Of a stretch of DNA of 5,353 bases, positions 1 to 5,254 are shown in pieces; the stretch's first letter is position 1, and each line of letters opens with the position of its first letter. Origin of the DNA: Geodermatophilaceae bacterium (GTDB lineage Bacteria > Actinomycetota > Actinomycetes > Mycobacteriales > Geodermatophilaceae); the NCBI GenBank assembly GCA_013813215.1, contig JACCSC010000492.1:1-5353 (forward strand), read 5' to 3'. The notes under the pieces were generated by a model, which was not told the origin of the DNA, searched no databases, and saw only the letters and a program-made list of their open reading frames with translations. The translations under genes were made by a program, and so were the position numbers.

Positions 1-109
1 TCGACTCCGAGAGCATGCGCGCGAAGACGTCCAGGCAGCGCCGCACCTTGGCGCGGTACCGCTGGCGGTCCTGCCGACTGAAGTCGCGACTCGCGACATC
101 CTCACCCAC
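1..109 (-). CDS. Glutamate-cysteine ligase family protein, N-terminal fragment (runs off the left edge)
   Basis: Only the first 36 codons are in the window. Read from a GTG at 109, the protein begins (M)GEDVASRDFSRQDRQRYR and continues with KVRRCLDVFARMLSES. This resembles the N-terminus of the actinobacterial glutamate-cysteine ligase (GCS2-like) family, whose members often begin MGE-V and continue with a DRxRYRxKxxxCL helix, followed by the substrate-binding part that is outside this window. Members are predicted to join an amino acid to the gamma-carboxyl of glutamate using ATP; the real substrate in actinomycetes, which mostly use mycothiol, is often unknown. GTG 109 is chosen because it matches the family start; no strong Shine-Dalgarno sequence precedes it. 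It lies 54 nt after the racemase stop on the same strand, with a perfect short hairpin between them. Recognition is from memory of the family and rests on a short stretch. Confidence 0.7.
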   Translation of the reverse strand, partial: MGEDVASRDFSRQDRQRYRAKVRRCLDVFARMLSES

Positions 110-131
110 GGCGTACAGCTTGGCAGAGCCC

Positions 132-146
132 GCTGCCGTCGGCAGC
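132..146 (-). terminator. Perfect 6-bp stem, 3-nt loop hairpin after the racemase gene (possible terminator)
   Basis: GCTGCC-GTC-GGCAGC is a perfect inverted repeat that begins 17 bp beyond the racemase stop codon and ends 22 bp before the putative GTG of the next gene. It is GC-rich and stable for its size, but no T-run follows it on the minus strand. It could be a U-less actinobacterial terminator, an mRNA processing or stability element, or chance in high-GC DNA. Confidence 0.35.
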
Positions 147-163
147 CTCCGTCCGCCCGATCC

Positions 164-1270
164 TCAACCGCCCGCGATCGTCGTACGCCGGAGCGCCGCG
201 AGCTGCTCCGAGTCCAACCCCCAGCCGGACCACGTCGCGTCGGCCCCCGCACCGGGCGCAGATCGGGAGAACCGCGGCGCCGCAGCCGGCCGGGTGACCC
301 CCGCGACCTCGACGAACGTGCCGCGCTCGGCGTTGTGCGGGTGCTCCGGCGCCTCGCCCATCGTCAGCACGGGACTCACGCAGGCCTCGGTCCCGGCGAA
401 GTGCGCCGCCCACTGCGCGCGGGTGCGACCGGCGAAGGTGGCGGCGAAACGCTCGGCCAGCACCGGCCATCCGGCGCGGTCGTGCTGGGCGGGTAGCTCC
501 GCGGCAGGGAGCCCGAGACCGTCGAGCAGGGCGGCGTAGAACCGCGGTTCCAGCGCCCCGACGGCGACGTACTTCCGGTCCGACGTCTCGTAGGTGCGGT
601 AGAAGGGCGCACCGCCGTCTATCAGGTTGGTGCCGCGCTCGTCGGACAGCTGCCCGGCAGCGCGCAAGCCGGCGGCGAGGGCGCCGAGCAGGGCCGCACC
701 GTCCACCATGGCCGCGTCGATCACCTGACCGCGCCCTGACCGCTCGCGCTCGAGCAGGGCCGCGAGGACGCCGACGACCAGCAACATGCCGCCACCCCCG
801 AAGTCGGCCACCAGGTTCATCGGTGGGATCGGGGGTCCGCCGGCTGGTCCGAGGTGGTGCAGTAGGCCGGCCACGGCGAGGTAGTTGATGTCGTGCCCGA
901 CGTCCTGCGCCAACGGGCCGGACTGGCCCCACCCGGTCATCCGGGCGTACACCAGCCGTGGGTTGCGCGACGTGCAGGCCTCGGGACCCAGGCCGAGCCG
1001 TTCGGCGACGTCCGGCCGGAAGCCCTCGACCAGGACGTCGGCCCGTTGCGCCAGGGCCAGGGCAAGGTCTCGACCGGCACCGGTCTGCAGGTCGATCTCG
1101 AGGGTCCGCCGACCGCTGGTCAGCGGGTCGTTCGGTACGTCGAGGACGCCACCACCCGGGCGTCGGACGCGCACGACGTCGGCACCGAGGTCGGCCAGCA
1201 CCATGCAGCCGAAAGGCGCCGCACCGAGTCCGGCCAACTCGACGACTCGAACGCCGTGCAGCGGCCCCAT
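164..1270 (-). CDS. mcr: Alpha-methylacyl-CoA racemase (CaiB/BaiF, CoA-transferase family III)
   Basis: This 368-aa protein is predicted to interconvert the R and S forms of 2-methylacyl-CoA esters, a step needed before beta-oxidation of branched-chain fatty acids and sterol side chains, in the cytoplasm. It follows Mycobacterium tuberculosis Mcr closely as I recall it: an N-terminal VRVVELAGLG segment with LADLGADVVR (residues 25-34), ERLGLGPE (90-97), YARMTGWGQSGP (108-119), GHDINYL (125-131), NLVADFGGGG (152-161), and GTNLIDGGAPFY (213-224). The residues assigned to catalysis in Mcr fall at the same numbers: His126, Asp156 and Glu241, with Arg91 also kept. Length is normal for a single-domain racemase. 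The GHDINYL and IDGGAPFY signatures argue against a formyl-CoA transferase or carnitine CoA-transferase. The ATG at 1270 lies 3 nt beyond the TGA of the propeller gene and has no clear ribosome site, so translation is probably coupled. The context gives no other lipid gene. Confidence 0.93.
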   Translation of the reverse strand: MGPLHGVRVVELAGLGAAPFGCMVLADLGADVVRVRRPGGGVLDVPNDPLTSGRRTLEIDLQTGAGRDLALALAQRADVLVEGFRPDVAERLGLGPEACTSRNPRLVYARMTGWGQSGPLAQDVGHDINYLAVAGLLHHLGPAGGPPIPPMNLVADFGGGGMLLVVGVLAALLERERSGRGQVIDAAMVDGAALLGALAAGLRAAGQLSDERGTNLIDGGAPFYRTYETSDRKYVAVGALEPRFYAALLDGLGLPAAELPAQHDRAGWPVLAERFAATFAGRTRAQWAAHFAGTEACVSPVLTMGEAPEHPHNAERGTFVEVAGVTRPAAAPRFSRSAPGAGADATWSGWGLDSEQLAALRRTTIAGG

Positions 1271-1273
1271 CCG

Positions 1274-2407
1274 TCAGCCGGTACGCCGCCACAACCCGGC
1301 CGACACCAGGCCGAAGGCACCACCGAAGGCGGGGCCCACCGCCCAGGCCGTCCCCGCCGGGTCGACCGTGACGCCGAACAACGGGACATCGCCGTCGATC
1401 GGTTCGGCCACGAAGGTCGCTCCACTGCGGCGCAAGATCTGCGGGGTGTTCGAACTCGAGAGCTGGCCCACGAGGTAGATCGCGCCGGCCTGGGCCGCGA
1501 CGTCCCAGTAGAACTGCTCCTGGCCGAAGGAGGCGACCTCGCGCAGGGTCGACCGGCCGGCCACCAGGATGGGCAGCGAGCCGCCGAAGACGGGCTTGAA
1601 GCCGGTGGCCAGCACGAGCCCGGTCCCGTCGTCGGCGATGGACACGAGACCGCCGGAGGGGCCGGTGGAGTAGGCCAGGGACCACGTGCTGCCGACGAGT
1701 CGCTGCACGCTGCCCGCAGTGCGCGCATCGGTGTTCACGGTGCAGCGGGTGGCCAGCCAGACCGCCCGCGATGTCGTCGTCAGGTCGACGGCCAGGGTCC
1801 GTGTGGGCGAGCAGATCGGGTCGGCGACGGTGACCGGGATCTCGCTGATTTGCGTCCCGTCCCAGTGGAACAGCGCCACGTCACCGAAATCCCCCAGGTT
1901 GCCCGCGAACCACACGTCGTCGGCCGCCCGGGCCGACACCGAGACCAGCTCACCGAGCGACCGCGGCGGCAGCGGCAACCGGACCTGTTGCCATGCCGTG
2001 CCGTTCCAGTGGGCTAGCAGCGGGATCGTCGTACCGCTCGTCTTGGCCACGAACAGGCCGACCGCCCACATGTCGTCGTCGGCGACGCCGTCGACGGAGA
2101 GGAACCGCCCCCATCGGGTGCTGTAGTCGGCCGGCACCGGCGGCAGCTGCGTCGTGACCCCGTCGACGGTGCGGAAGGCGGCCGGCCGGTAGAAGCCGTC
2201 CGTGGCCAGCTGCGAGCCGACCGCCCAGACGTGCTCAGGCCCGGTGGTCGTGACGCCGTCGAGGAAGGTCTGGCTTTGGCGGTGGACCGGTTCCCAGCTG
2301 GCCGCGGCCGGCGCCGGACCCGTGGCGGCCGCGACGGTCGTCAGCCCGAGGGCGAGCGCGGTTACGAGGGCGGACACGACAGCGCTTGCTCGCCAAGACG
2401 TTCTCAC
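1274..2407 (-). CDS. Secreted protein with seven WAVG-type repeats, probable seven-bladed beta-propeller
   Basis: I recognise no named family; the start and fold can be argued. The GTG at 2407 follows GAAGGAG by 6 nt and puts an export signal at the very N-terminus: RTSWR, a hydrophobic stretch around residues 7-28, and a likely cleavage after PAPAAA (31-36), leaving SWEP. The mature part holds a recurring aromatic-hydrophobic-glycine strand: VWAVG (60-64), MWAVG (113-117), VWFAG (165-169), VWLAT (216-220), VLATG (265-269), IYLVG (310-314) and AWAVG (354-358). That is seven copies 44-53 residues apart in a 377-aa protein, with H-W-[ND]-G-T motifs at 133-137 and 181-185. This period fits a seven-bladed propeller. 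Two cysteines (199, 222) could form a disulfide after export. No catalytic motif is visible; a binding role at the cell surface or outside is an inference. The racemase gene starts 3 nt downstream, so the two are probably cotranscribed. Confidence 0.8.
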   Translation of the reverse strand: MRTSWRASAVVSALVTALALGLTTVAAATGPAPAAASWEPVHRQSQTFLDGVTTTGPEHVWAVGSQLATDGFYRPAAFRTVDGVTTQLPPVPADYSTRWGRFLSVDGVADDDMWAVGLFVAKTSGTTIPLLAHWNGTAWQQVRLPLPPRSLGELVSVSARAADDVWFAGNLGDFGDVALFHWDGTQISEIPVTVADPICSPTRTLAVDLTTTSRAVWLATRCTVNTDARTAGSVQRLVGSTWSLAYSTGPSGGLVSIADDGTGLVLATGFKPVFGGSLPILVAGRSTLREVASFGQEQFYWDVAAQAGAIYLVGQLSSSNTPQILRRSGATFVAEPIDGDVPLFGVTVDPAGTAWAVGPAFGGAFGLVSAGLWRRTG

Positions 2408-2413
2408 CCGGAG

Positions 2414-2420
2414 CTCCTTC
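2414..2420 (-). promoter_or_regulatory. Ribosome binding site that fixes the GTG start of the propeller gene
   Basis: The minus strand reads GAAGGAG, then 6 nt, then GTG at 2407. This decides against the longer reading frame from 2503, whose extra 32 residues (MTSALCQLWLTK...) would be encoded across the divergent promoter and operators and would bury the signal peptide. Confidence 0.85.
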
Positions 2421-2471
2421 GCGGACTGCGCGGGCCCGTCACCCGCCGCGCGCAGCGTAGCGGGCGGTTTC

Positions 2472-2487
2472 GTCAACCAGAGTTGAC
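2472..2487. promoter_or_regulatory. Operator-like palindrome 1, GTCAAC-N4-GTTGAC, over the -35 box
   Basis: A perfect 6-4-6 inverted repeat, GTCAAC-CAGA-GTTGAC, sits in the divergent intergenic region. Its right arm contains five of the six bases of the -35 hexamer TTGACA (2483-2488). Its starting base is 27 bp from that of the second palindrome. A dimeric helix-turn-helix protein is the natural ligand, and the product of the adjacent gene is the first candidate. Because it lies between two divergent genes it could also affect the propeller gene. Confidence 0.7.
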
Positions 2488-2511
2488 AGAGTGCAGACGT
2501 CAATTTAGGTT
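2483..2511 (+). promoter_or_regulatory. Promoter of the HTH/Clp-N operon, TTGACA-N17-TAGGTT, probably leaderless
   Basis: A consensus -35 TTGACA (2483-2488) is followed after exactly 17 bp by TAGGTT (2506-2511), a good actinobacterial -10 of the TAGRNT type. Initiation 6-7 bp after the -10 falls at 2517-2518, the A of the ATG start codon at 2518. The transcript would then have no 5' leader, which agrees with the lack of a clear Shine-Dalgarno sequence before this ATG. Leaderless mRNAs are common in actinomycetes. The transcription start is deduced from spacing only. Confidence 0.7.
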
Positions 2512-2514
2512 GAC
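2499..2514. promoter_or_regulatory. Operator-like palindrome 2, GTCAAT-N4-GTTGAC, over the -10 box
   Basis: GTCAAT-TTAG-GTTGAC repeats the 6-4-6 layout of the upstream palindrome with one mismatch in the left arm. It covers the whole -10 element (2506-2511) and ends 3 bp before the start codon. A protein bound here would block RNA polymerase directly. The two sites share the arms GTCAA and GTTGAC, which makes chance similarity unlikely. Confidence 0.68.
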
Positions 2515-2517
2515 GGA

Positions 2518-2736
2518 ATGGTCCACGCCGACGTCCTCACCACAGCCTCGGCCAGCGCCGACCCCGAACGGGGGCTCGCGGCGGTGGCCGCGTTGCGCCA
2601 GTTGGTCGAGCGGCTCGAGGGCCTGCAGGTCGACAACGCCAGGGACCGGGGCTGGTCCTGGCAGCAGATCGCGCGTGTGCTCGGGATCAGCCGGCAGGCC
2701 GTGCACAAGAAGCACGCACGACGGAGAGGGCGGTAG
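2518..2736 (+). CDS. Small helix-turn-helix protein, putative autoregulator of the Clp-N operon
   Basis: This 72-aa protein has a helical N-terminal part (about residues 16-44, ERGLAAVAALRQLVERLEG then LQVDNARDRG) and a C-terminal helix-turn-helix, WSWQQIARVLGISRQAVHKKH (about 46-66), ending in the basic tail ARRRGR. SWQQIARVLGISRQAV is a typical sigma-like or resolvase-like HTH in which the second helix (SRQAVHKKH) would read the DNA. The same organisation, a helix then an ASWSDIG...VTKQAAQKRF-type HTH, forms the N-terminus of mycobacterial ClpC2 as I recall it, where it precedes two ClpC N-domains; here those lie in the next gene, 2 nt downstream. The ATG at 2518 coincides with the predicted transcription start and has no ribosome site. 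With two palindromes on its promoter, negative autoregulation is the likeliest role, but binding is inferred. Confidence 0.82.
   Translation: MVHADVLTTASASADPERGLAAVAALRQLVERLEGLQVDNARDRGWSWQQIARVLGISRQAVHKKHARRRGR
2726..2730 (+). promoter_or_regulatory. Ribosome binding site of the Clp-N gene, inside the end of the HTH gene
   Basis: The purine-rich run GGAGAGGG (2723-2730) ends 8 nt before the ATG at 2739 and lies in the last codons of the HTH gene. It lets the second cistron be translated on its own, unlike the first, which seems leaderless. Confidence 0.55.
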
Positions 2737-2738
2737 GG

Positions 2739-3296
2739 ATGTTCGAACGGTTCACCCACCCCGCGCGCGAGGCGGTCGTGCAGGCCCAGGAGGAGGTGCG
2801 CCGCCAGCAAGGCGAACGGCTGGGTACGGAACACCTGCTGCTCGGCGTGCTCGCCGACACGGACAACACCGCCGCTGCCGCGCTGAGGCGCCTGGGGCTG
2901 ACCCCGGCCGCGACCCGGCGCCGCATCGCTGAGCTGGCCGGACCGGACACCGGCCTGGATGCCGAGGCCCTGCGCAGTATCGGCATCGACCTGGACGCCG
3001 TACGCCGCCAGGCCGAGGCCGCCTTCGGGCCCGGTGCGCTGAACCGCCACTGCCGCGGAAGCCGGCATCGCGGTTTCCTGCCGTTCAGCCCGCGGGCGAA
3101 GAAGGTGCTCGAACTGGCGCTGCGGGAGTCGGTGCGCCGCCGGGACGGGCACATCGGGCCCGAGCACATCGTGCTCGGGATCCTGCGTGAGGCCCGCGGC
3201 CTCGCGGCGGTCATCCTGACCGAGGCGAAGGTAGACCGAGCCGCCTTCGAGGCCGCGCTGATCGCACGGGAACCCGGCCAGGCCGACGCCGGCTAG
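2739..3296 (+). CDS. Double ClpC N-domain protein without ATPase domain (ClpC2-like)
   Basis: The 185-aa protein consists of two Clp N-terminal repeats. Repeat 1 (about 2-65) begins FERFTHPAREAVVQAQEE and holds GTEHLLLGVL (29-38). Repeat 2 (about 113-176) begins FLPFSPRAKKVLELALRE and holds GPEHIVLGIL (140-149). Both match the N-domain of the AAA+ unfoldase ClpC1, where substrates, adaptors and several antibiotics bind. No Walker A or B motif and no P-loop domain follow, so it cannot unfold proteins itself. Phe2 and Phe116 align with Phe2 and Phe80 of ClpC1, the residues known to contact cyclomarin A. About 36 residues (around 66-112) separate the repeats more widely than in ClpC1. Mycobacterial ClpC2 is a similar ATPase-less protein that sequesters ClpC1-directed toxins and represses itself, so a decoy, sensor or adaptor role for the ClpC protease is inferred. 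It is the second gene of the operon and ends 7 bp from the convergent DUF885 stop. Confidence 0.88.
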   Translation: MFERFTHPAREAVVQAQEEVRRQQGERLGTEHLLLGVLADTDNTAAAALRRLGLTPAATRRRIAELAGPDTGLDAEALRSIGIDLDAVRRQAEAAFGPGALNRHCRGSRHRGFLPFSPRAKKVLELALRESVRRRDGHIGPEHIVLGILREARGLAAVILTEAKVDRAAFEAALIAREPGQADAG

Positions 3297-3303
3297 CGCG
3301 GAC

Positions 3304-4980
3304 CTAGATCCGGGCGAGCTCCTCACGCAGCGGGTCCAGCCCCATCGAGCCCAGGTTCAGCGCGGCGGCGTGGAAGGCCTTGAGGTCGAAGGCATCGCCG
3401 TGCCGCTGCTGCGCGGCCTGCCGGCACTCCAGCCAGACCCGCTCACCGACCTTGTACGAAGGCGCCTGCCCCGGACCCCCGAGGTAGCGGCTGATCTCGT
3501 CCTGGCGCAACTGGTCGTCCATGTGCGCGTGGGCGCGCAGGAACTCCAGGCCGATCTGTCCGGTCCAGCGCTCGCCCTCGTGCATCCCGGCCCCGGTCGG
3601 GATCTCCAGCTCCAGGTGCATGCCGATGTCGAGGACCACCCGGGCCGCCCGGAAAGCCTGCGAGTCCAGCATGCCCATCCGGTCGCCCGGTTCGTCGAGG
3701 TAGCCCAGCTCCTGCATCAGGCGTTCGGCGTACAGCGCCCAGCCCTCACCGTGTCCGGATACCCAGCACAGCAGCCGCTGGAAGCGGTTGAGCTCCTGCG
3801 AGCGGACGGCCGTCTGCCCGACCTGCAGGTGATGCCCAGGCACCCCCTCGTGGTAGACCGTCGTCTTCTCCCGCCACGTGTTGTGCACGTCGACGCCCTT
3901 GGGTAGCGACCACCACATCCGCCCCGGCCGGCTGAAGTCCTCGGACGGTCCGGTGTAGTAGATGCCGTCGCCCGAGGTCGGGGAGATCCGGCACTCCAGC
4001 GTGCGCACCGGCTCGGGAATGTCGAAGTGGACGCCGGCCAGACCGTGCAGCGCCTCATCGGAGGTCTCCTGCAACCAGGCCTGCAGCCCATCGGCGCCGC
4101 GCAGCTGGCGCGCGGGATCGGCGTCCAGGGCGACGATCGCCGCTTCGACGTCCTCAGCACCGGTCAGCGCGCGCGCGGTGGACCGCATCTCCGCCTCGAT
4201 CCGGGCGAGCTCTTCCCAGCCCCAGCCGTAGGTCTCCTCCAGGTCGAGCACGGTGCCCGTGAAGTATCGGGAGGCCAGGGCGTAGCGCTCACGCCCGACC
4301 GCCTCCCGTTGCGGTGCGACGGGCAGCAGCTGCTCGGTCAGGAAGCCGGCGAAGCCCGCGTAGGCCTCGTTCGCCCCGGCGGCGGCCTCGTCGAGCTCGC
4401 GACGGAGCGCGCCGCCGCGGTCGAAGCGCTGGACGAACTCGGCGAAGAATGACGGCCCGGACCCCGCTCCGGCGTACCCCCTCGCCCGCTCGGCGCAACC
4501 GACGACCTGTCTCCGGGCGGCGACCCTTCCCGCACCGGCGCCGTCGGACAGGCCCGCACGGTAGCTGTTCAGCGACTCCGGCACGGCCCGCATCCGGGTG
4601 GCGATGACCGCCCAGTCCTCGGCGGAGTCCGCTGGCATCAGGTCGAAGATCTGTCGTATCGAATGCATGGGGCAACCGGCGGTGGCCAGGTCCGCAGTCA
4701 ACCAACCGGAGTCGTACAGGTCCAGCTCGACACCGAGCCGCTCACGCAGCTGGGCCGCGGCGACCCGCTCCCGGTCAGTGTCAGTGTCCGCCGCGTCGAC
4801 GTCCCGGACCGCCCGGCGGGCCAGCCCGGCCCGCTCCGCCCAGCCCGCTGGGCTGAAGTCCGTCATCCGGTCGTCGTAGCCGGGGATGCCGAGGTACGTC
4901 GCCGTCAACGGATCCAGGGCCGCCAGGTCCGCCAGGTAGCGGTCGGAGATCTGGTCCACGGTCTGCTGACTGTCCGCCAT
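3304..4980 (-). CDS. DUF885 family protein, metallopeptidase-like
   Basis: The 558-aa protein matches the DUF885 family, common in actinomycetes and thought to be zinc-dependent peptidases, though few have been characterised. The N-terminus (SDRYLADLAALDPLTATYLG, residues 12-31) is typical, as is MHSIRQIFDLMP (105-116). The core holds YHEGVPGHHLQ (376-386), the HEGxPGHH signature expected to bind metal through His377 and His383/384 with Glu378 as a catalytic candidate. It is followed by SGHGEGWALYAERL (408-421), whose Glu412 could be a further ligand, and RAARVVLDIGMH (444-455). All blocks are present, so it looks intact. No signal peptide or membrane segment is seen; it is probably cytoplasmic. 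The ATG at 4980 has AGGA 7 nt upstream; a longer frame from a TTG at 5259 only reads across bldC out of frame and is rejected. It follows bldC by 62 nt on the same strand and may share its transcript. Confidence 0.88.
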   Translation of the reverse strand: MADSQQTVDQISDRYLADLAALDPLTATYLGIPGYDDRMTDFSPAGWAERAGLARRAVRDVDAADTDTDRERVAAAQLRERLGVELDLYDSGWLTADLATAGCPMHSIRQIFDLMPADSAEDWAVIATRMRAVPESLNSYRAGLSDGAGAGRVAARRQVVGCAERARGYAGAGSGPSFFAEFVQRFDRGGALRRELDEAAAGANEAYAGFAGFLTEQLLPVAPQREAVGRERYALASRYFTGTVLDLEETYGWGWEELARIEAEMRSTARALTGAEDVEAAIVALDADPARQLRGADGLQAWLQETSDEALHGLAGVHFDIPEPVRTLECRISPTSGDGIYYTGPSEDFSRPGRMWWSLPKGVDVHNTWREKTTVYHEGVPGHHLQVGQTAVRSQELNRFQRLLCWVSGHGEGWALYAERLMQELGYLDEPGDRMGMLDSQAFRAARVVLDIGMHLELEIPTGAGMHEGERWTGQIGLEFLRAHAHMDDQLRQDEISRYLGGPGQAPSYKVGERVWLECRQAAQQRHGDAFDLKAFHAAALNLGSMGLDPLREELARI

Positions 4981-5009
4981 CGGGCCATCCTGCACGTTGC
5001 CCCTCAGCG

Positions 5010-5037
5010 ACCCCACCCGATATCCGCCGGAGGGGGT
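5010..5037 (-). terminator. Imperfect hairpin between bldC and the DUF885 gene (possible terminator or attenuator)
   Basis: On the minus strand ACCCC and GGGGT form the outer stem and CCG/CGG the inner stem. One mismatch and one wobble pair lie between them, and the loop is 8 nt. It starts 5 nt after the bldC stop, where a terminator would be expected, but no T-run follows. If it works at all it could limit read-through from bldC into the DUF885 gene. Confidence 0.3.
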
Positions 5038-5042
5038 AGTGG

Positions 5043-5243
5043 CTAGGTCCGAGTCACCTCTTCGGTCCCGGAGGTGAGCAGCTCGCGGACTTCGGTCTCG
5101 CGGTAGCGGCGATGCCCGCCGAGGGTGCGGATGCTGGACAGCTTGCCGGACTTCGCCCAGCGGGTCACCGTCTTGGGGTCGACGCGGAACAAGGAGGCGA
5201 CCTCGGCCGGGGTCAGCAACGGCTCTGACGAAGGGACAGACAT
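5043..5243 (-). CDS. bldC: BldC-family developmental transcription regulator
   Basis: The 66-aa protein is nearly all DNA-binding domain: EPLLTPAEVASLFRVDPKTV (residues 7-26), then TRWAKSGKLSSIRTLGGHRRYRETEVRELL (27-56). This is the MerR-type winged helix of Streptomyces BldC, with the same LLTPAEVA-FRVDPKTVTRWAK and SIRTLGGHRRYRE blocks and about the same length (68 aa in S. coelicolor, from memory). In Streptomyces BldC binds head-to-tail as cooperative oligomers on direct repeats, without the dimerisation and effector domains of classic MerR proteins, and holds back the vegetative-to-reproductive switch. Residues 57-66 (TSGTEEVTRT) form a variable tail. The start is secure: GAAGGAG lies 4 nt before the ATG at 5243. 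Its regulon in a non-Streptomyces host is unknown. The next gene on the strand is the DUF885 gene, 62 nt away. Confidence 0.95.
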   Translation of the reverse strand: MSVPSSEPLLTPAEVASLFRVDPKTVTRWAKSGKLSSIRTLGGHRRYRETEVRELLTSGTEEVTRT

Positions 5244-5247
5244 GGAT

Positions 5248-5254
5248 CTCCTTC
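5248..5254 (-). promoter_or_regulatory. Strong ribosome binding site of bldC
   Basis: GAAGGAG on the minus strand, 4 nt before the ATG at 5243. It is the strongest Shine-Dalgarno sequence in the window together with that of the propeller gene, and it confirms the bldC start. Confidence 0.85.

Noticed and set aside
15..539. 174-aa plus-strand open frame at the left end
   Set aside because: Low-complexity Ala/Arg/Ser/Pro sequence lying opposite the racemase 3' part and the glutamate-cysteine ligase start.
102..1685. 527-aa open frame on the minus strand across the racemase gene
   Set aside because: The translation is arginine-rich low-complexity sequence in the wrong frame; the overlapping racemase frame carries all family motifs and catalytic residues.
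893..2017. 374-aa open frame on the plus strand, antisense to racemase and propeller
   Set aside because: A long open frame is expected opposite high-GC genes; no domain, signal or ribosome site, and it spans the junction of two well-supported genes.
2442..2464. CCCGC...GCGGG inverted repeat in the leader of the propeller gene
   Set aside because: Only 5-bp arms with a 13-nt GC-rich loop; likely chance in this composition.
2408..2503. N-terminal extension of the propeller protein from an ATG at 2503
   Set aside because: It overlaps the operators and divergent promoter, lacks a ribosome site, and would put 32 residues before the signal peptide; the GTG at 2407 has GAAGGAG.
2475..2503. Possible minus-strand promoter for the propeller gene, TTGACG-N17-CTGGTT, inside the palindromes
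   Set aside because: The -35 comes for free from palindrome symmetry and the -10 is poor, so the propeller promoter stays unassigned.
4904..4909. Isolated GTCAAC/GTTGAC half-sites at 4904, near 4700, and at 5301-5306 upstream of bldC
   Set aside because: None has the matching second arm 4 bp away, so they do not qualify as further operators.
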